From Castellaniella sp. S9 (GTDB taxonomy: Bacteria > Pseudomonadota > Gammaproteobacteria > Burkholderiales > Burkholderiaceae_B): a stretch of DNA of 64,000 nucleotides. The stretch lies in NCBI RefSeq assembly GCF_027257175.1, contig NZ_JAPFGD010000006.1:186001-250000 (forward strand), in the 5' to 3' direction. The position numbers and the translations under genes are program-made. Positions 28,987 to 37,233 of this stretch are shown one piece after another. Every line of letters starts with the position of its first letter. The stretch's first letter is position 1. The notes below the pieces were generated by a model. That model did not search any database, was not told the DNA's origin, and saw only the letters and a program-made list of their open reading frames with translations.

Positions 28987-30492
28987 ATGCGGAGCTGGTT
29001 CTGGACCCTGATCCTGCTGGTCGCCGCCGTGGCGCTGGCCCTGGTGCTGCGGGAACACGGCGGCAACGTCCTCATCGTCGCCCATCCCTGGCGCATCGAA
29101 TTGTCCCTGTCCCTGGCCGTCGTCCTGCTGCTGGCGGGCTTCGTCGCCCTGCACTGGCTGCTGCGCTGCGCGGGCTGGCTGGGCGCCGGGCCCGAGCGCT
29201 TTCGCGCCTGGCGCGGCCGCCGCGCCCAGACCCGCGACGTCGAGCTCCTCGAAAGCGGCTGGATCAATGTCCTCGAGGGCCGCTATGCGCAGGCCGAGAA
29301 AGACCTGTCCAACCTGCTGTCGCGCACGCGCTCGGCCGACCGCAAGGTCCTGGCCGGCCTCAGCGCGGCGCGCGCGCTGCACCTGCTGGGCGAATACAAG
29401 CGCCGCGACCAGGTCCTGCGCCTGGCCCAGGAGGGCGCGGGCCAGGACAACCGCCTGCGCCAGGCTGTCGACACCGTGACCGCCGAGATGTACCTGGACC
29501 AGGGCCGCGCCGCGGAGGCGCTCGCGCTGCTCGAACCCTTGCAGGATGCCTCCTCGCGCTATTTCCATTCCACCCGCCTGCTGTTGCGCGCCCATCGCCA
29601 ACTGGGCCACGACGAGCAGGTCTATGCCCTGACGCGGGTCTTGTTGCGCCGCAGCGCCATCGACCCGACCCAGGCGCACACCTTCATTCGCGGCGCGGTC
29701 GCCCGGCGCTTCGCGCAGTGCGACGACGAGGCGGCGATCAAGACCCTGTGGGCCGACCTGACCGCCGACGAGCGCCTGGATCCGGCGATCGCCCTCGCGG
29801 CGGCTCAGGCCCAGGCCCGTTTCGGGCACGCCGTCGAGTCCGCGCGCATCCTCGAGGCGGCCCTGGGGCGCGCGCTGGACGACGGGCTGCTGCGCGCCTA
29901 CGCGCAGTGCGAGCCCGACCAGGCCGCGCATCGCCTGGCGCGCGCCGAAATCTGGCTGAAATCCAATCCCGATCATCCGAGTCTGCTGGCCGCGCTGGGC
30001 CAGCTTTGCCTGGGCGCGCAGCTGTGGGGACAGGGCGAACACTACCTCGAGCGCAGCCTCGCGCTGCGTTCCGACACCCACGTGCATGCGCTGCTGGCGA
30101 CACTGGACGACGCCCTGGGGCGCCCAGACCTGGCGCTGGAACATTGGCGCAAGGCCTCGCAGGAGGCCGGTGTGGCGGTGCCGGCCGTCGGCCGCCTGCT
30201 GCCGGCGGCCGATACCCGCGGCGATCCCAGGTTCGACGAGGCGCGGCAGGATCCCCTGGCCCCGCAGGCGCCTGAATCGCGGATTCCAGAGGCCGCCAGC
30301 GGCGTCTACGTCGATGACGGGGAACCATCCGGCACGCCGCAGCCGGTGGCCGGCCCCCCCGAGCCGGGCACCGCATCCGCCCCGGCCGCCAAGGCCTCGC
30401 ACGGCGACGACTACTTCGATACCGCACCGATCCCCGGCGTGGACATGTCCCAGACCTCGGACGGCGGTTCGCGCAGCCTGCACAAGCGCTGA
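28987..30492 (+). CDS. hemY: HemY protein, TPR-like membrane protein of haem cluster
   Basis: A 501-residue protein with two N-terminal transmembrane helices (about 4-22 and 40-60) followed by TPR-like helical repeats through residue 400, as in proteobacterial HemY. This is unrelated to the Gram-positive protoporphyrinogen oxidase also called HemY. E. coli HemY influences protoporphyrin handling. The C-terminal ~80 residues are low-complexity and Pro/Ala-rich. Starts 9 bp after hemX. Confidence 0.9.
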   Translation: MRSWFWTLILLVAAVALALVLREHGGNVLIVAHPWRIELSLSLAVVLLLAGFVALHWLLRCAGWLGAGPERFRAWRGRRAQTRDVELLESGWINVLEGRYAQAEKDLSNLLSRTRSADRKVLAGLSAARALHLLGEYKRRDQVLRLAQEGAGQDNRLRQAVDTVTAEMYLDQGRAAEALALLEPLQDASSRYFHSTRLLLRAHRQLGHDEQVYALTRVLLRRSAIDPTQAHTFIRGAVARRFAQCDDEAAIKTLWADLTADERLDPAIALAAAQAQARFGHAVESARILEAALGRALDDGLLRAYAQCEPDQAAHRLARAEIWLKSNPDHPSLLAALGQLCLGAQLWGQGEHYLERSLALRSDTHVHALLATLDDALGRPDLALEHWRKASQEAGVAVPAVGRLLPAADTRGDPRFDEARQDPLAPQAPESRIPEAASGVYVDDGEPSGTPQPVAGPPEPGTASAPAAKASHGDDYFDTAPIPGVDMSQTSDGGSRSLHKR

Positions 30493-30549
30493 GGATCGCG
30501 CCCGCCCATCGTCACACTCATTTCCATCATCATCACAGCAAGGTCAATC

Positions 30550-31092
30550 ATGAGTTTAGATCGCGTACCCGCCGGCGAAAAAGTGCCGGAGGAATTCAAC
30601 GTCATCATCGAGATCCCGATGAATGCGGATCCCGTCAAATACGAGGTGGACAAGACCTCGGGCGCGGTGTTCGTCGACCGTTTCATGATGACGGCCATGC
30701 ATTACCCCTGCAATTACGGCTACATCCCGCAGACGATCTCGGACGACGGCGATCCGGTCGACGTGCTGGTCATGGCGCCGTTTCCCATCCAGGTGGGCGC
30801 CGTCATCCGCTGCCGCGCCCTGGGCGTGATGCAGATGGAGGACGAGGCCGGCGGTGACGCCAAGCTGCTGGCGCGTCCCGTCGACAAGCTCTATCCCCCT
30901 TACCGCGACATCCAATCCACCGACGACCTGCCGGCCGAGGAACTGGCCCGCATCCAACACTTCTTCGAGCACTACAAGGACCTCGAGAAAGGCAAGTGGG
31001 TCAAGGTGTCCGGCTGGGCCGGCATCGACGCCGCCAAGCGCGAGATCCTCGATTCCGCGGCGCGCTATCAACAATCGGGGCAGGCGGCATGA
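30550..31092 (+). CDS. ppa: Inorganic pyrophosphatase
   Basis: Family I soluble pyrophosphatase of 180 residues that hydrolyses PPi to two phosphates. The metal-binding signature [11 protein letters not shown] is intact, with the upstream [11 protein letters not shown] and downstream conserved [15 protein letters not shown]. The ATG gives the family's usual length. It overlaps the next gene by ATGA. Confidence 0.97.
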   Translation: MSLDRVPAGEKVPEEFNVIIEIPMNADPVKYEVDKTSGAVFVDRFMMTAMHYPCNYGYIPQTISDDGDPVDVLVMAPFPIQVGAVIRCRALGVMQMEDEAGGDAKLLARPVDKLYPPYRDIQSTDDLPAEELARIQHFFEHYKDLEKGKWVKVSGWAGIDAAKREILDSAARYQQSGQAA

Positions 31093-31787
31093 ATACCGTA
31101 TTCCCCACGCCCGAGGGGGGCACACTACTGGTGGCGGGGTCGGACGCCGCCTTTCCCGTGCGGCGCGTCTACTGCGTGGGCCGCAACTATGCCGATCATG
31201 CCCGTGAAATGGGCGATTCGGGCCGCGAGCCTCCGTTCTTCTTCGCCAAGCCGGGCGACGCGGTGCTCAGCATCGCCGACGGCGAGGTCGGCACCATGCC
31301 GTATCCGCCACGCACCCAGGACCTGCACCACGAGATCGAACTGGTCGCCGCGCTGGGCTCGGGCGGGCGCGACCTGACGGCCGAGCAGGCGGCCGCCTGC
31401 GTCTGGGGCTATGCCATTGGCCTGGACATGACGCGCCGTGACCTGCAGGGCGCGGCCAAGAAATCCGGCCGGCCCTGGGAGGTCGGCAAGGCTTTCGACC
31501 ACAGCGCCCCGATCGGCCCGGTCCACCCGATCGCCGCCACCGGCGCGCTGTCGCAGGGGCGCATCGCCCTGACCGTCAACGGCCAGGAACGCCAGGTCGG
31601 CGACCTGTCCGACATGATCTGGTCGGTGCCCGAGGCACTCGCCTACCTGTCGACCCTGTTTGAACTCAAGGCCGGCGACCTGGTCTTCACCGGTACGCCC
31701 GCGGGCGTGGGCGCGGTGGTGCCCGGCGACCTGCTGGAGGGCACGATCGAGGGGCTGGGCGCCCTGCAGGTGCGCATCGGCGCCTGA
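31089..31787 (+). CDS. Fumarylacetoacetate hydrolase-family protein
   Basis: A 232-residue FAH-superfamily enzyme. The metal-binding acids are visible in [16 protein letters not shown], with [14 protein letters not shown], the Lys of [10 protein letters not shown] and FTGTPAGVG motifs. The closest functional groups are fumarylpyruvate hydrolase and acylpyruvate hydrolase/oxaloacetate decarboxylase, which hydrolyse a C-C bond in a 2,4-dioxo acid. No gentisate or homogentisate pathway gene is nearby, so the substrate is unknown. It is translationally coupled to ppa by an ATGA overlap. Confidence 0.88.
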   Translation: MNTVFPTPEGGTLLVAGSDAAFPVRRVYCVGRNYADHAREMGDSGREPPFFFAKPGDAVLSIADGEVGTMPYPPRTQDLHHEIELVAALGSGGRDLTAEQAAACVWGYAIGLDMTRRDLQGAAKKSGRPWEVGKAFDHSAPIGPVHPIAATGALSQGRIALTVNGQERQVGDLSDMIWSVPEALAYLSTLFELKAGDLVFTGTPAGVGAVVPGDLLEGTIEGLGALQVRIGA

Positions 31788-31808
31788 TTTCGGCTAGGCC
31801 GGTCCCTG

Positions 31809-31845
31809 ACGGGGCGGGGCGCGATCCGTTCGCGCGCCGCCCCGT
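31809..31845 (+). terminator. Strong hairpin, likely terminator before the Tad operon
   Basis: Fifteen-base arms (31809-31823 and 31831-31845) match at 14 positions around a 7-base loop, giving a very stable GC stem. The following tract is only GTCGTTT, so it is not a classic U-run. It separates the ppa/FAH genes from the pilus operon. Confidence 0.55.
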
Positions 31846-31935
31846 GTCGTTTGCGGCCGCCTCGGCTTGCGCGAATAGCCGGCCGGTGGCGGGCGATGCA
31901 CACTGGGCTCCTCACAGGATCGAGGAGGGCCCGAC

Positions 31936-32208
31936 ATGCGGCGCATCCAGACAGGCAAACGGCAGCGCGGCCAGGGCATGGTCGAATACATGATCGTCGT
32001 CGCCCTCGTGGCGGTGGCCGCCATCGCGGTGTACCAGACCTTCGGTCAGGTGATTCGCGCGCAGACCGCCGCCATGGCCAAGGAAATCGCCGGCGAGGAC
32101 GGCACGGCGCAATCGCGCGCGGCACAGGCCGCCGCCGAGGCGGGGGCCGAGCAGGCAGCAGCCAAGACCCTCAAGTCCTTCACCGGCAACGCCGGTGCGG
32201 CGCAGTGA
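31936..32208 (+). CDS. Flp-type prepilin (Tad pilus subunit)
   Basis: A 90-residue small pilin-like protein. The short basic leader ends in Gly, followed by QGMVEY, so after cleavage Glu is at +5 and Tyr at +6, the Flp/Tad prepilin rule. A hydrophobic helix (MIVVALVAVAAIAVYQTFG) follows. The C-terminal half is unusually Ala-rich and longer than in most Flp pilins. A strong ribosome binding site (GAGGAGGG, 31921-31928) precedes the ATG, consistent with high expression of a major subunit. First gene of the Tad operon. Confidence 0.83.
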   Translation: MRRIQTGKRQRGQGMVEYMIVVALVAVAAIAVYQTFGQVIRAQTAAMAKEIAGEDGTAQSRAAQAAAEAGAEQAAAKTLKSFTGNAGAAQ

Positions 32209-32209
32209 C

Positions 32210-33526
32210 ATGGCTGCGTGTCGTCGCCAGGACGGCCAGGTGCTGGTGCTGGGCATGCTGCTGGCCGCCGCCCTGTCGCTGGCGCTGCTGCGCTATTTCT
32301 CGGCGGGCCAGGTGCTCGCGGCCAAGGTGCGGCAGGTTCACGGCCTGGATGCCGCGGCCTATAGCGGCGCGCTGGTCCAGGCCCGCGCGCTGAACATGCT
32401 GGCCTATTTGAACCGCGCGCAGCTTGCCCACCAACTGGCCATGGCGCACCTGGTGACCTTGGGCAGTTGGGCCTTGTTCGGCGGGGCCGAGGCGGGGCAG
32501 GTGGCGCGCGGCAATCCCCCGGCCCATCTGATCGGGATGCTGTTCGGGGCCGACCACGGGCGGGCCTACCTGGCCGCCGCCCGGGCGGCCGGGCTGGATG
32601 AATGGGCGCGTGAGGAGGGGGCACTGGGACGCGCCCACGCGGCCCATGACCGCCAAGTCCACGCTCTCTATGCGGGGCTGTCCCGCGATGTCGCGACGAC
32701 GGCGCCCGAGGCCCGTATGGCGGCCATCCGTGCGGTTCTTCGGGCGCATTATCCCGAGCGGCCCGAGGGCGACCTGCGCGTGGCGCTCTTGCATGACGAA
32801 TGGCCCGCGCTGCTGCGGCGGCATGCACCCGATCAGGATCTGCGCGAGCTGGTGCAGGGCATCGCCGGCCTGTATCCCTTCCTCGGACCGCGCGATCATA
32901 CGGCCCGCAACGCCTGGGCGGTGGATGCCCGTTGCCCGATGCTGCGCCACCAGCTTCGGCGGCGCGGCCAGACGGCCATGGATGCCGCCGGCCGCTGGCA
33001 GGCGACGGACACCCAGTCCTTCCATGCCTTGCGGGCCAATCGCTGGATAGGGTGCTATTACCGCGAATATGCCATGGGCTGGGCCTGGATCCCCGCGCAG
33101 GCCGGCGCGATCATGGCGGGGGAATACTCGGACGCCGCGCCCGAGGATTTCTCCGAACAAGACTTCTGGCGCTGGGTCCAGGATGCCACCGACTGGAGCC
33201 TGCTCGACCAAAGCGACAACCCGATCGCCAATTCCTATGCGGTGCGGACCAGGCCAAAATGGCAGGCCGGCGGCCTGGCGCCGTATTACGACATGGCGTC
33301 GACCGGCCCCCAGGGCGTGGCGGGATTCGAGCTGCACTTGTCCATCGACGGTCCGGAAGGCCTGGTCGTGCAGACGCGCAGCGCCGCCCACAGCTACTTC
33401 GTCCGGCCAGGTCCCCGCGCGGACGGCCTGGACGAGGCCCCCAATCTCTTTCAACCTTATTGGTTGGCGCGGCTTGCGCCGATGCGGTCCGCGGCCTCGT
33501 CCGCCGGAGAGCTGACATGGCGATGA
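32210..33526 (+). CDS. Tad-operon protein with TadG/pseudopilin-like N-terminus
   Basis: A 438-residue protein beginning with a short basic stretch, DGQVLVLG and one hydrophobic helix (about residues 9-28), as in Tad pseudopilins and TadG-like proteins. The remaining 400 residues are extracytoplasmic, aromatic-rich and of no family I recognise. It starts one base after the pilin stop; a GTG at 32195 inside the pilin gene is an alternative start. Its stop overlaps the TadE-like gene. It may be a minor or anchoring pilin, by position. Confidence 0.7.
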   Translation: MAACRRQDGQVLVLGMLLAAALSLALLRYFSAGQVLAAKVRQVHGLDAAAYSGALVQARALNMLAYLNRAQLAHQLAMAHLVTLGSWALFGGAEAGQVARGNPPAHLIGMLFGADHGRAYLAAARAAGLDEWAREEGALGRAHAAHDRQVHALYAGLSRDVATTAPEARMAAIRAVLRAHYPERPEGDLRVALLHDEWPALLRRHAPDQDLRELVQGIAGLYPFLGPRDHTARNAWAVDARCPMLRHQLRRRGQTAMDAAGRWQATDTQSFHALRANRWIGCYYREYAMGWAWIPAQAGAIMAGEYSDAAPEDFSEQDFWRWVQDATDWSLLDQSDNPIANSYAVRTRPKWQAGGLAPYYDMASTGPQGVAGFELHLSIDGPEGLVVQTRSAAHSYFVRPGPRADGLDEAPNLFQPYWLARLAPMRSAASSAGELTWR

Positions 33527-34227
33527 CGGCGCAGCGCGGGCAGGCCCTGGTCGAAGCCCTGGTGGTGATGGGCGTTCTTGCCGGCGGCTGGCTGGCCGCC
33601 GCCTGGCTCGGCCGCTTGCGCGACATCGACTTGCAGGCTTTGCATGCGAGCCGCCATCAGGCTTTTGCTCACGCGCATCAAGGCGTGGCGGCGCCTGCGA
33701 TGATGCCCGCGGATTCATATTTCACGGGTGCGGGGCAGCATTGGGCAAGCCGGCATGATGCCCCTGTGCTTGCCGGCGTCGGCGCTCGATGGCTCCAGGC
33801 GGCGCAGGCTCCTCATCGCCAGCTGGGCGATTCCGTCGCTGCCGGGCCGGCGATCCGCCGCGAGCTGCGGCTGGGGGATGAGGCCGTCCGGATCGCCGAG
33901 GTCGACCTGGCGACCGCAGGCGTCCAGGGCGTCGAGGGCGGCCTGCGCGACTTTGATCGCCGCGCGCTACGGTGGGTGCGCCATACCGCGATCCTGCGGG
34001 GTGAGGGGGCGGCGCCGGGGGATGCGCAGGTCCAGGCTGTGCTGGCGGGCGCAGGCACGCTGTGGGCGGATGCGGCGGGCCATTCAGCGGGGCTTGGGCG
34101 CAGCGTCGATGCGCGGATGCGGCCGGTGGATGCGCCCTGGGGCCGGGCCGGCCTGCAGGACGACTGGCTGACGCCCTGGGCGGGCATGCTGCCCGCCCGC
34201 CACCTGCGTATCGGGGAACAGCCATGA
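33517..34227 (+). CDS. TadE-like pseudopilin
   Basis: A 236-residue protein with a short leader ending RG, then QALVEALVVMG and a hydrophobic helix, giving a Gly/Gln cleavage point with Glu at +5. This fits a TadE/TadF minor pseudopilin processed by a TadV-type peptidase. The remainder is hydrophilic and extracytoplasmic. It overlaps the preceding gene by 10 bp and the following one by 4 bp. Confidence 0.75.
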   Translation: MAMTAQRGQALVEALVVMGVLAGGWLAAAWLGRLRDIDLQALHASRHQAFAHAHQGVAAPAMMPADSYFTGAGQHWASRHDAPVLAGVGARWLQAAQAPHRQLGDSVAAGPAIRRELRLGDEAVRIAEVDLATAGVQGVEGGLRDFDRRALRWVRHTAILRGEGAAPGDAQVQAVLAGAGTLWADAAGHSAGLGRSVDARMRPVDAPWGRAGLQDDWLTPWAGMLPARHLRIGEQP

Positions 34228-34886
34228 GGCTCATCCGGCTGTCCCGCGGCCTTGTGCTCGTGTTGACGCTCACAAGCCTTTGCGCCCATGCCGGCGCGCT
34301 CACGACTGGGCCGGGCGATGCGTGGCCGGATTGGCGCTGGGGGCCGCGGCAGGATGTCGATCTCCCGGGCGCGCGGCTGACCCAGCACCCGTTCGAGGCC
34401 GACTCGCCACCCGCCCAGTCGGCCCGCCGGCTCGCGGGGCTACGCGATATGGTGTTCGATCGACTGGCGATCATCGAGGGCGGCATTGTCCTGTCCGGTG
34501 TCCGGGACGGCGCCCACTGGTTCGGCTGGTTGCGTCCGGGCGCCCGAGGCACACGGGGCATGGTGTCGGTGCTGACGCCCATACCGACTTCCGGGCAGGG
34601 GGCCGGCGTCCCCTTGCCCGCGGGCGTGCGAACACTGACCCGGGTGACCCAGCGCGAAGGCGCGGCACGGCTCACGATCGCCAGCCATGCGCATCCGGAC
34701 GAGGCGGCCGGCCTGCGGCCCGCGATCCGGCGGCTGCTGGTTCATGACGGTTGGCGTCCCGCCGAGGCCGGTTGGCCCGGCGGCGAGGCCTGGCGGCGGC
34801 CGGGGGCATTCCTGCAGGTGCGCATCCAGCCGCAGGGGTCGCATTCGATCATCTGGACCTGGTATCGCGAGGGGGACGAACCATGA
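34224..34886 (+). CDS. Secreted Tad-operon protein of unknown function
   Basis: A 220-residue protein with a clear Sec signal peptide (RLIRLSRGLVLVLTLTSLC followed by AHAGA, cleavage near residue 25). The mature part is Trp- and Arg-rich with no family I recognise. The ATG overlaps the TadE-like stop and its own stop overlaps cpaB, so it belongs to the pilus operon. It could be a periplasmic assembly factor in the role of RcpB or TadG. Confidence 0.65.
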   Translation: MRLIRLSRGLVLVLTLTSLCAHAGALTTGPGDAWPDWRWGPRQDVDLPGARLTQHPFEADSPPAQSARRLAGLRDMVFDRLAIIEGGIVLSGVRDGAHWFGWLRPGARGTRGMVSVLTPIPTSGQGAGVPLPAGVRTLTRVTQREGAARLTIASHAHPDEAAGLRPAIRRLLVHDGWRPAEAGWPGGEAWRRPGAFLQVRIQPQGSHSIIWTWYREGDEP

Positions 34887-35800
34887 GACGGTTTCGGATG
34901 CCGCGCAGCGCCGTGCTGGGCGTGCTGGCCCTGTCTGCGGGCTTGCTGGCGGCCTGGGCGCTCGACGCCCACGTGCGCGAACGGGTCGCCGGCATCGAGG
35001 CGCGGGCCCGCGTACCCATGGCCGAACGCGTCGTGGCTGCGCACGATCTGCCGGCCGGCACCCGCCTGCGTGCCGAACATCTGGCCTTGCGTCGCATGCC
35101 GCTCGAATGGCTCAGCAGCGACAGTGTGCCGGCCGCGCGCCACGCCGGCCTGCTGGATACCGTACTGACGGCTCCGCTCAAGGCGGGCGATCCGGTCCTG
35201 CTGGCACACACCCAGGCCGCCGGCCCCGCGTTCTCCAGCCAGCTGGCTCTGGGCAGGCGTGCCATCACCTTGCCGGTCGACCAGATCAATTCCTTGTCGG
35301 GCCTGCTGCAGCCGGGGGACCTGATCGATTTGTATGTCTCCTTCGAATACCAGCGGCGCCGGATGACGGCACCGCTGCTGCAGGGGGTGCTGGTGTTGGC
35401 GACCGGCCGCGCCACTCGTTTCGACGGGGGCGCGGAAGGCACGTATTCCACTGTGACGCTCGATGCGGCGCCCGAGGATGTGGTCAAGCTCGTCGCCGCC
35501 CGGCAGGGCGGTTCGATCACGGCCATCCTCCGGCATCCGGACGATCCGCTGGCTGACCGCCGTGCGGTACGCGGCGACCTGGCCGCCTTGTTGGGCGTGG
35601 CCTCGGCGCCGCCACCGCCGCGCCGCAAGGGTGCCACGGTCGTCTATGGCACGAACGCGGGCGGACGCGTGCCGGGCCTGAACAGCCCGGCGCCCTCCGC
35701 GGCGCGGCCGGCGGGCCTGTTCGACCTGCCCGAGGCCCAGGCGCTGGCCAGCGCCTGGATGCAGGCGGCGCGCGACATGTCCGACGAGGCCGAACCATGA
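34883..35800 (+). CDS. cpaB: Flp pilus assembly protein CpaB/RcpC
   Basis: A 305-residue CpaB/RcpC protein. An N-terminal transmembrane segment (about 9-27) is followed by a SAF domain (VVAAHDLPAGTRLRAEHL) and the RcpC region with ITLPVDQINSLSGLLQPGD and IDLYVSFEY. In Tad systems this periplasmic protein works with the secretin. Coupled by ATGA overlaps to both neighbours. Confidence 0.9.
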   Translation: MRRFRMPRSAVLGVLALSAGLLAAWALDAHVRERVAGIEARARVPMAERVVAAHDLPAGTRLRAEHLALRRMPLEWLSSDSVPAARHAGLLDTVLTAPLKAGDPVLLAHTQAAGPAFSSQLALGRRAITLPVDQINSLSGLLQPGDLIDLYVSFEYQRRRMTAPLLQGVLVLATGRATRFDGGAEGTYSTVTLDAAPEDVVKLVAARQGGSITAILRHPDDPLADRRAVRGDLAALLGVASAPPPPRRKGATVVYGTNAGGRVPGLNSPAPSAARPAGLFDLPEAQALASAWMQAARDMSDEAEP

Positions 35801-37233
35801 TCGCCCGCCGGATTGCGGCTCCCCGCCTCGCGGGCGGGATCCCGCGCCGCGCGCAACGCGCGCGCGGCCGCTGGCTGGGCCTCTTGTGTTGTGCATGCGT
35901 GGCTGCCCGTATGGCGGTCGCCTTCGCCGATACGCAGCTGCCGATGCAGGTGGGCGAGGTTCGCGTGCTGGGCATTCCCGACGCGCTGCGGGTGGCCGTG
36001 GGCGATGGGCAGGTGCTCAAGGCCATCAGCACGGACGATCACGAGGTCATCGTCTTCGCGCGCCGCCAGGGTTCCAGCGCCCTGCACGTCTGGGCGGCCG
36101 ATGGCCACGTCCATCGCTACATGGTCGAAGTCGCCGCCGAGGGCGCACGCCAATTGCAGCACGAACTGCGCGGCATGATCGAACGCATTCCCGGCGCGCG
36201 GGTCAGTGTCGTCGGGGACAAGCTGGTGGTCGAAGGCGATGACCTGTCCGATGCGGATCGCCAACGTGTGGCCGAACTCGGCCGGCGCTATCCCCAGTTG
36301 CTGGATTTCACCAGCACGGTCGGCTGGGACCGGATGGTCCTGCTCGATGTGCAGGTCGTCGAGGTCCCGCGTTCGCTGGCGCGCGAACTGGGGCTGCGCT
36401 GGTCCGCCGCGCCCGAGGGCGGGGTGAATGCATCGCTGGCCTGGGACGGCGGTTCCACGCGCCACGCGGACCGCCCGGGCCAGACCGTGGTGCCCATCGG
36501 TTTCCCGGCGCGGGCCTTGGCGGGCTACTTCGGGGTCAACGCGCTGCTCTCGGCCCGCATCGAGGCGCTGGCGCAGGAAGGGCGCGCCGTGGTGCTTGCA
36601 CAGCCGCAACTGCTGGCGCGCAGCGGCGCCACCGCCGAGTTCCTCGCGGGGGGCGAAATGCCCTACAGCACGGTGGACCAGAATGGCCAGACCCGCACCG
36701 CCTTCAAGCCCTACGGCGTATCCTTGCGCATCACCCCCTCGGTCGAGCGCGGCGGCGCGGTGCGCTCGCGCATCGAGGTCGAAGTCAGCTCCATCGATAC
36801 CACGCTGTCGGTGCCCGAGGGCCCGTCGCTCAAGACCCGGCGCGCCGCCACCGAATTCAACGTCCGCTCCGGTGAAACCCTGGTATTGGCCGGCTTCCTG
36901 TCGCGTGATGTTTCCAGCAATATCGACAAGATTCCCGGCCTGGGCGACCTGCCGGTCTTGGGCGCGCTGTTTCGGTCGACCCGTTTCCAGCGCAACGAAA
37001 CAGAGCTCGCCATTCTCGTGACGCCGGTGCTGGTTTCGGCCCAGCATCCCGGTACGCGCTTGCGCGCGGAGCGGGCCGCCTCGATTCTGCGCCAGGCGTT
37101 TCCCGAACCGACGCGCCTCATGCTGCCGGCCATGTCGGATCTGCCGCAGCCGCAGCCGACCGGGGATGGTGCCCGGTGGGATCCGCGCGGCCGTGGTCCC
37201 GGATCCCAATGGCGCGCGGGGGGCGGACCATGA
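35797..37233 (+). CDS. cpaC: Tad secretin CpaC/RcpA
   Basis: Outer-membrane secretin (478 residues) forming the pilus exit pore. A long basic N-terminus and a signal segment (about 27-45) precede a pilus-formation N-domain (LPMQVGEVRVLGIPDALRV) and a BON-like region (110-165). The secretin homology domain includes VLAQPQLLARSGATAEFLAGGE and IPGLGDLPVLGALFRS. No lipobox is seen, and no RcpB/pilotin gene is adjacent. Confidence 0.92.
   Translation: MIARRIAAPRLAGGIPRRAQRARGRWLGLLCCACVAARMAVAFADTQLPMQVGEVRVLGIPDALRVAVGDGQVLKAISTDDHEVIVFARRQGSSALHVWAADGHVHRYMVEVAAEGARQLQHELRGMIERIPGARVSVVGDKLVVEGDDLSDADRQRVAELGRRYPQLLDFTSTVGWDRMVLLDVQVVEVPRSLARELGLRWSAAPEGGVNASLAWDGGSTRHADRPGQTVVPIGFPARALAGYFGVNALLSARIEALAQEGRAVVLAQPQLLARSGATAEFLAGGEMPYSTVDQNGQTRTAFKPYGVSLRITPSVERGGAVRSRIEVEVSSIDTTLSVPEGPSLKTRRAATEFNVRSGETLVLAGFLSRDVSSNIDKIPGLGDLPVLGALFRSTRFQRNETELAILVTPVLVSAQHPGTRLRAERAASILRQAFPEPTRLMLPAMSDLPQPQPTGDGARWDPRGRGPGSQWRAGGGP

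Noticed and set aside
31846-31935. Sigma-54 promoter for the Tad operon
   Set aside because: A TGGC...TGC pair is present, but the GG-to-GC spacing is 8 instead of 10 bases.
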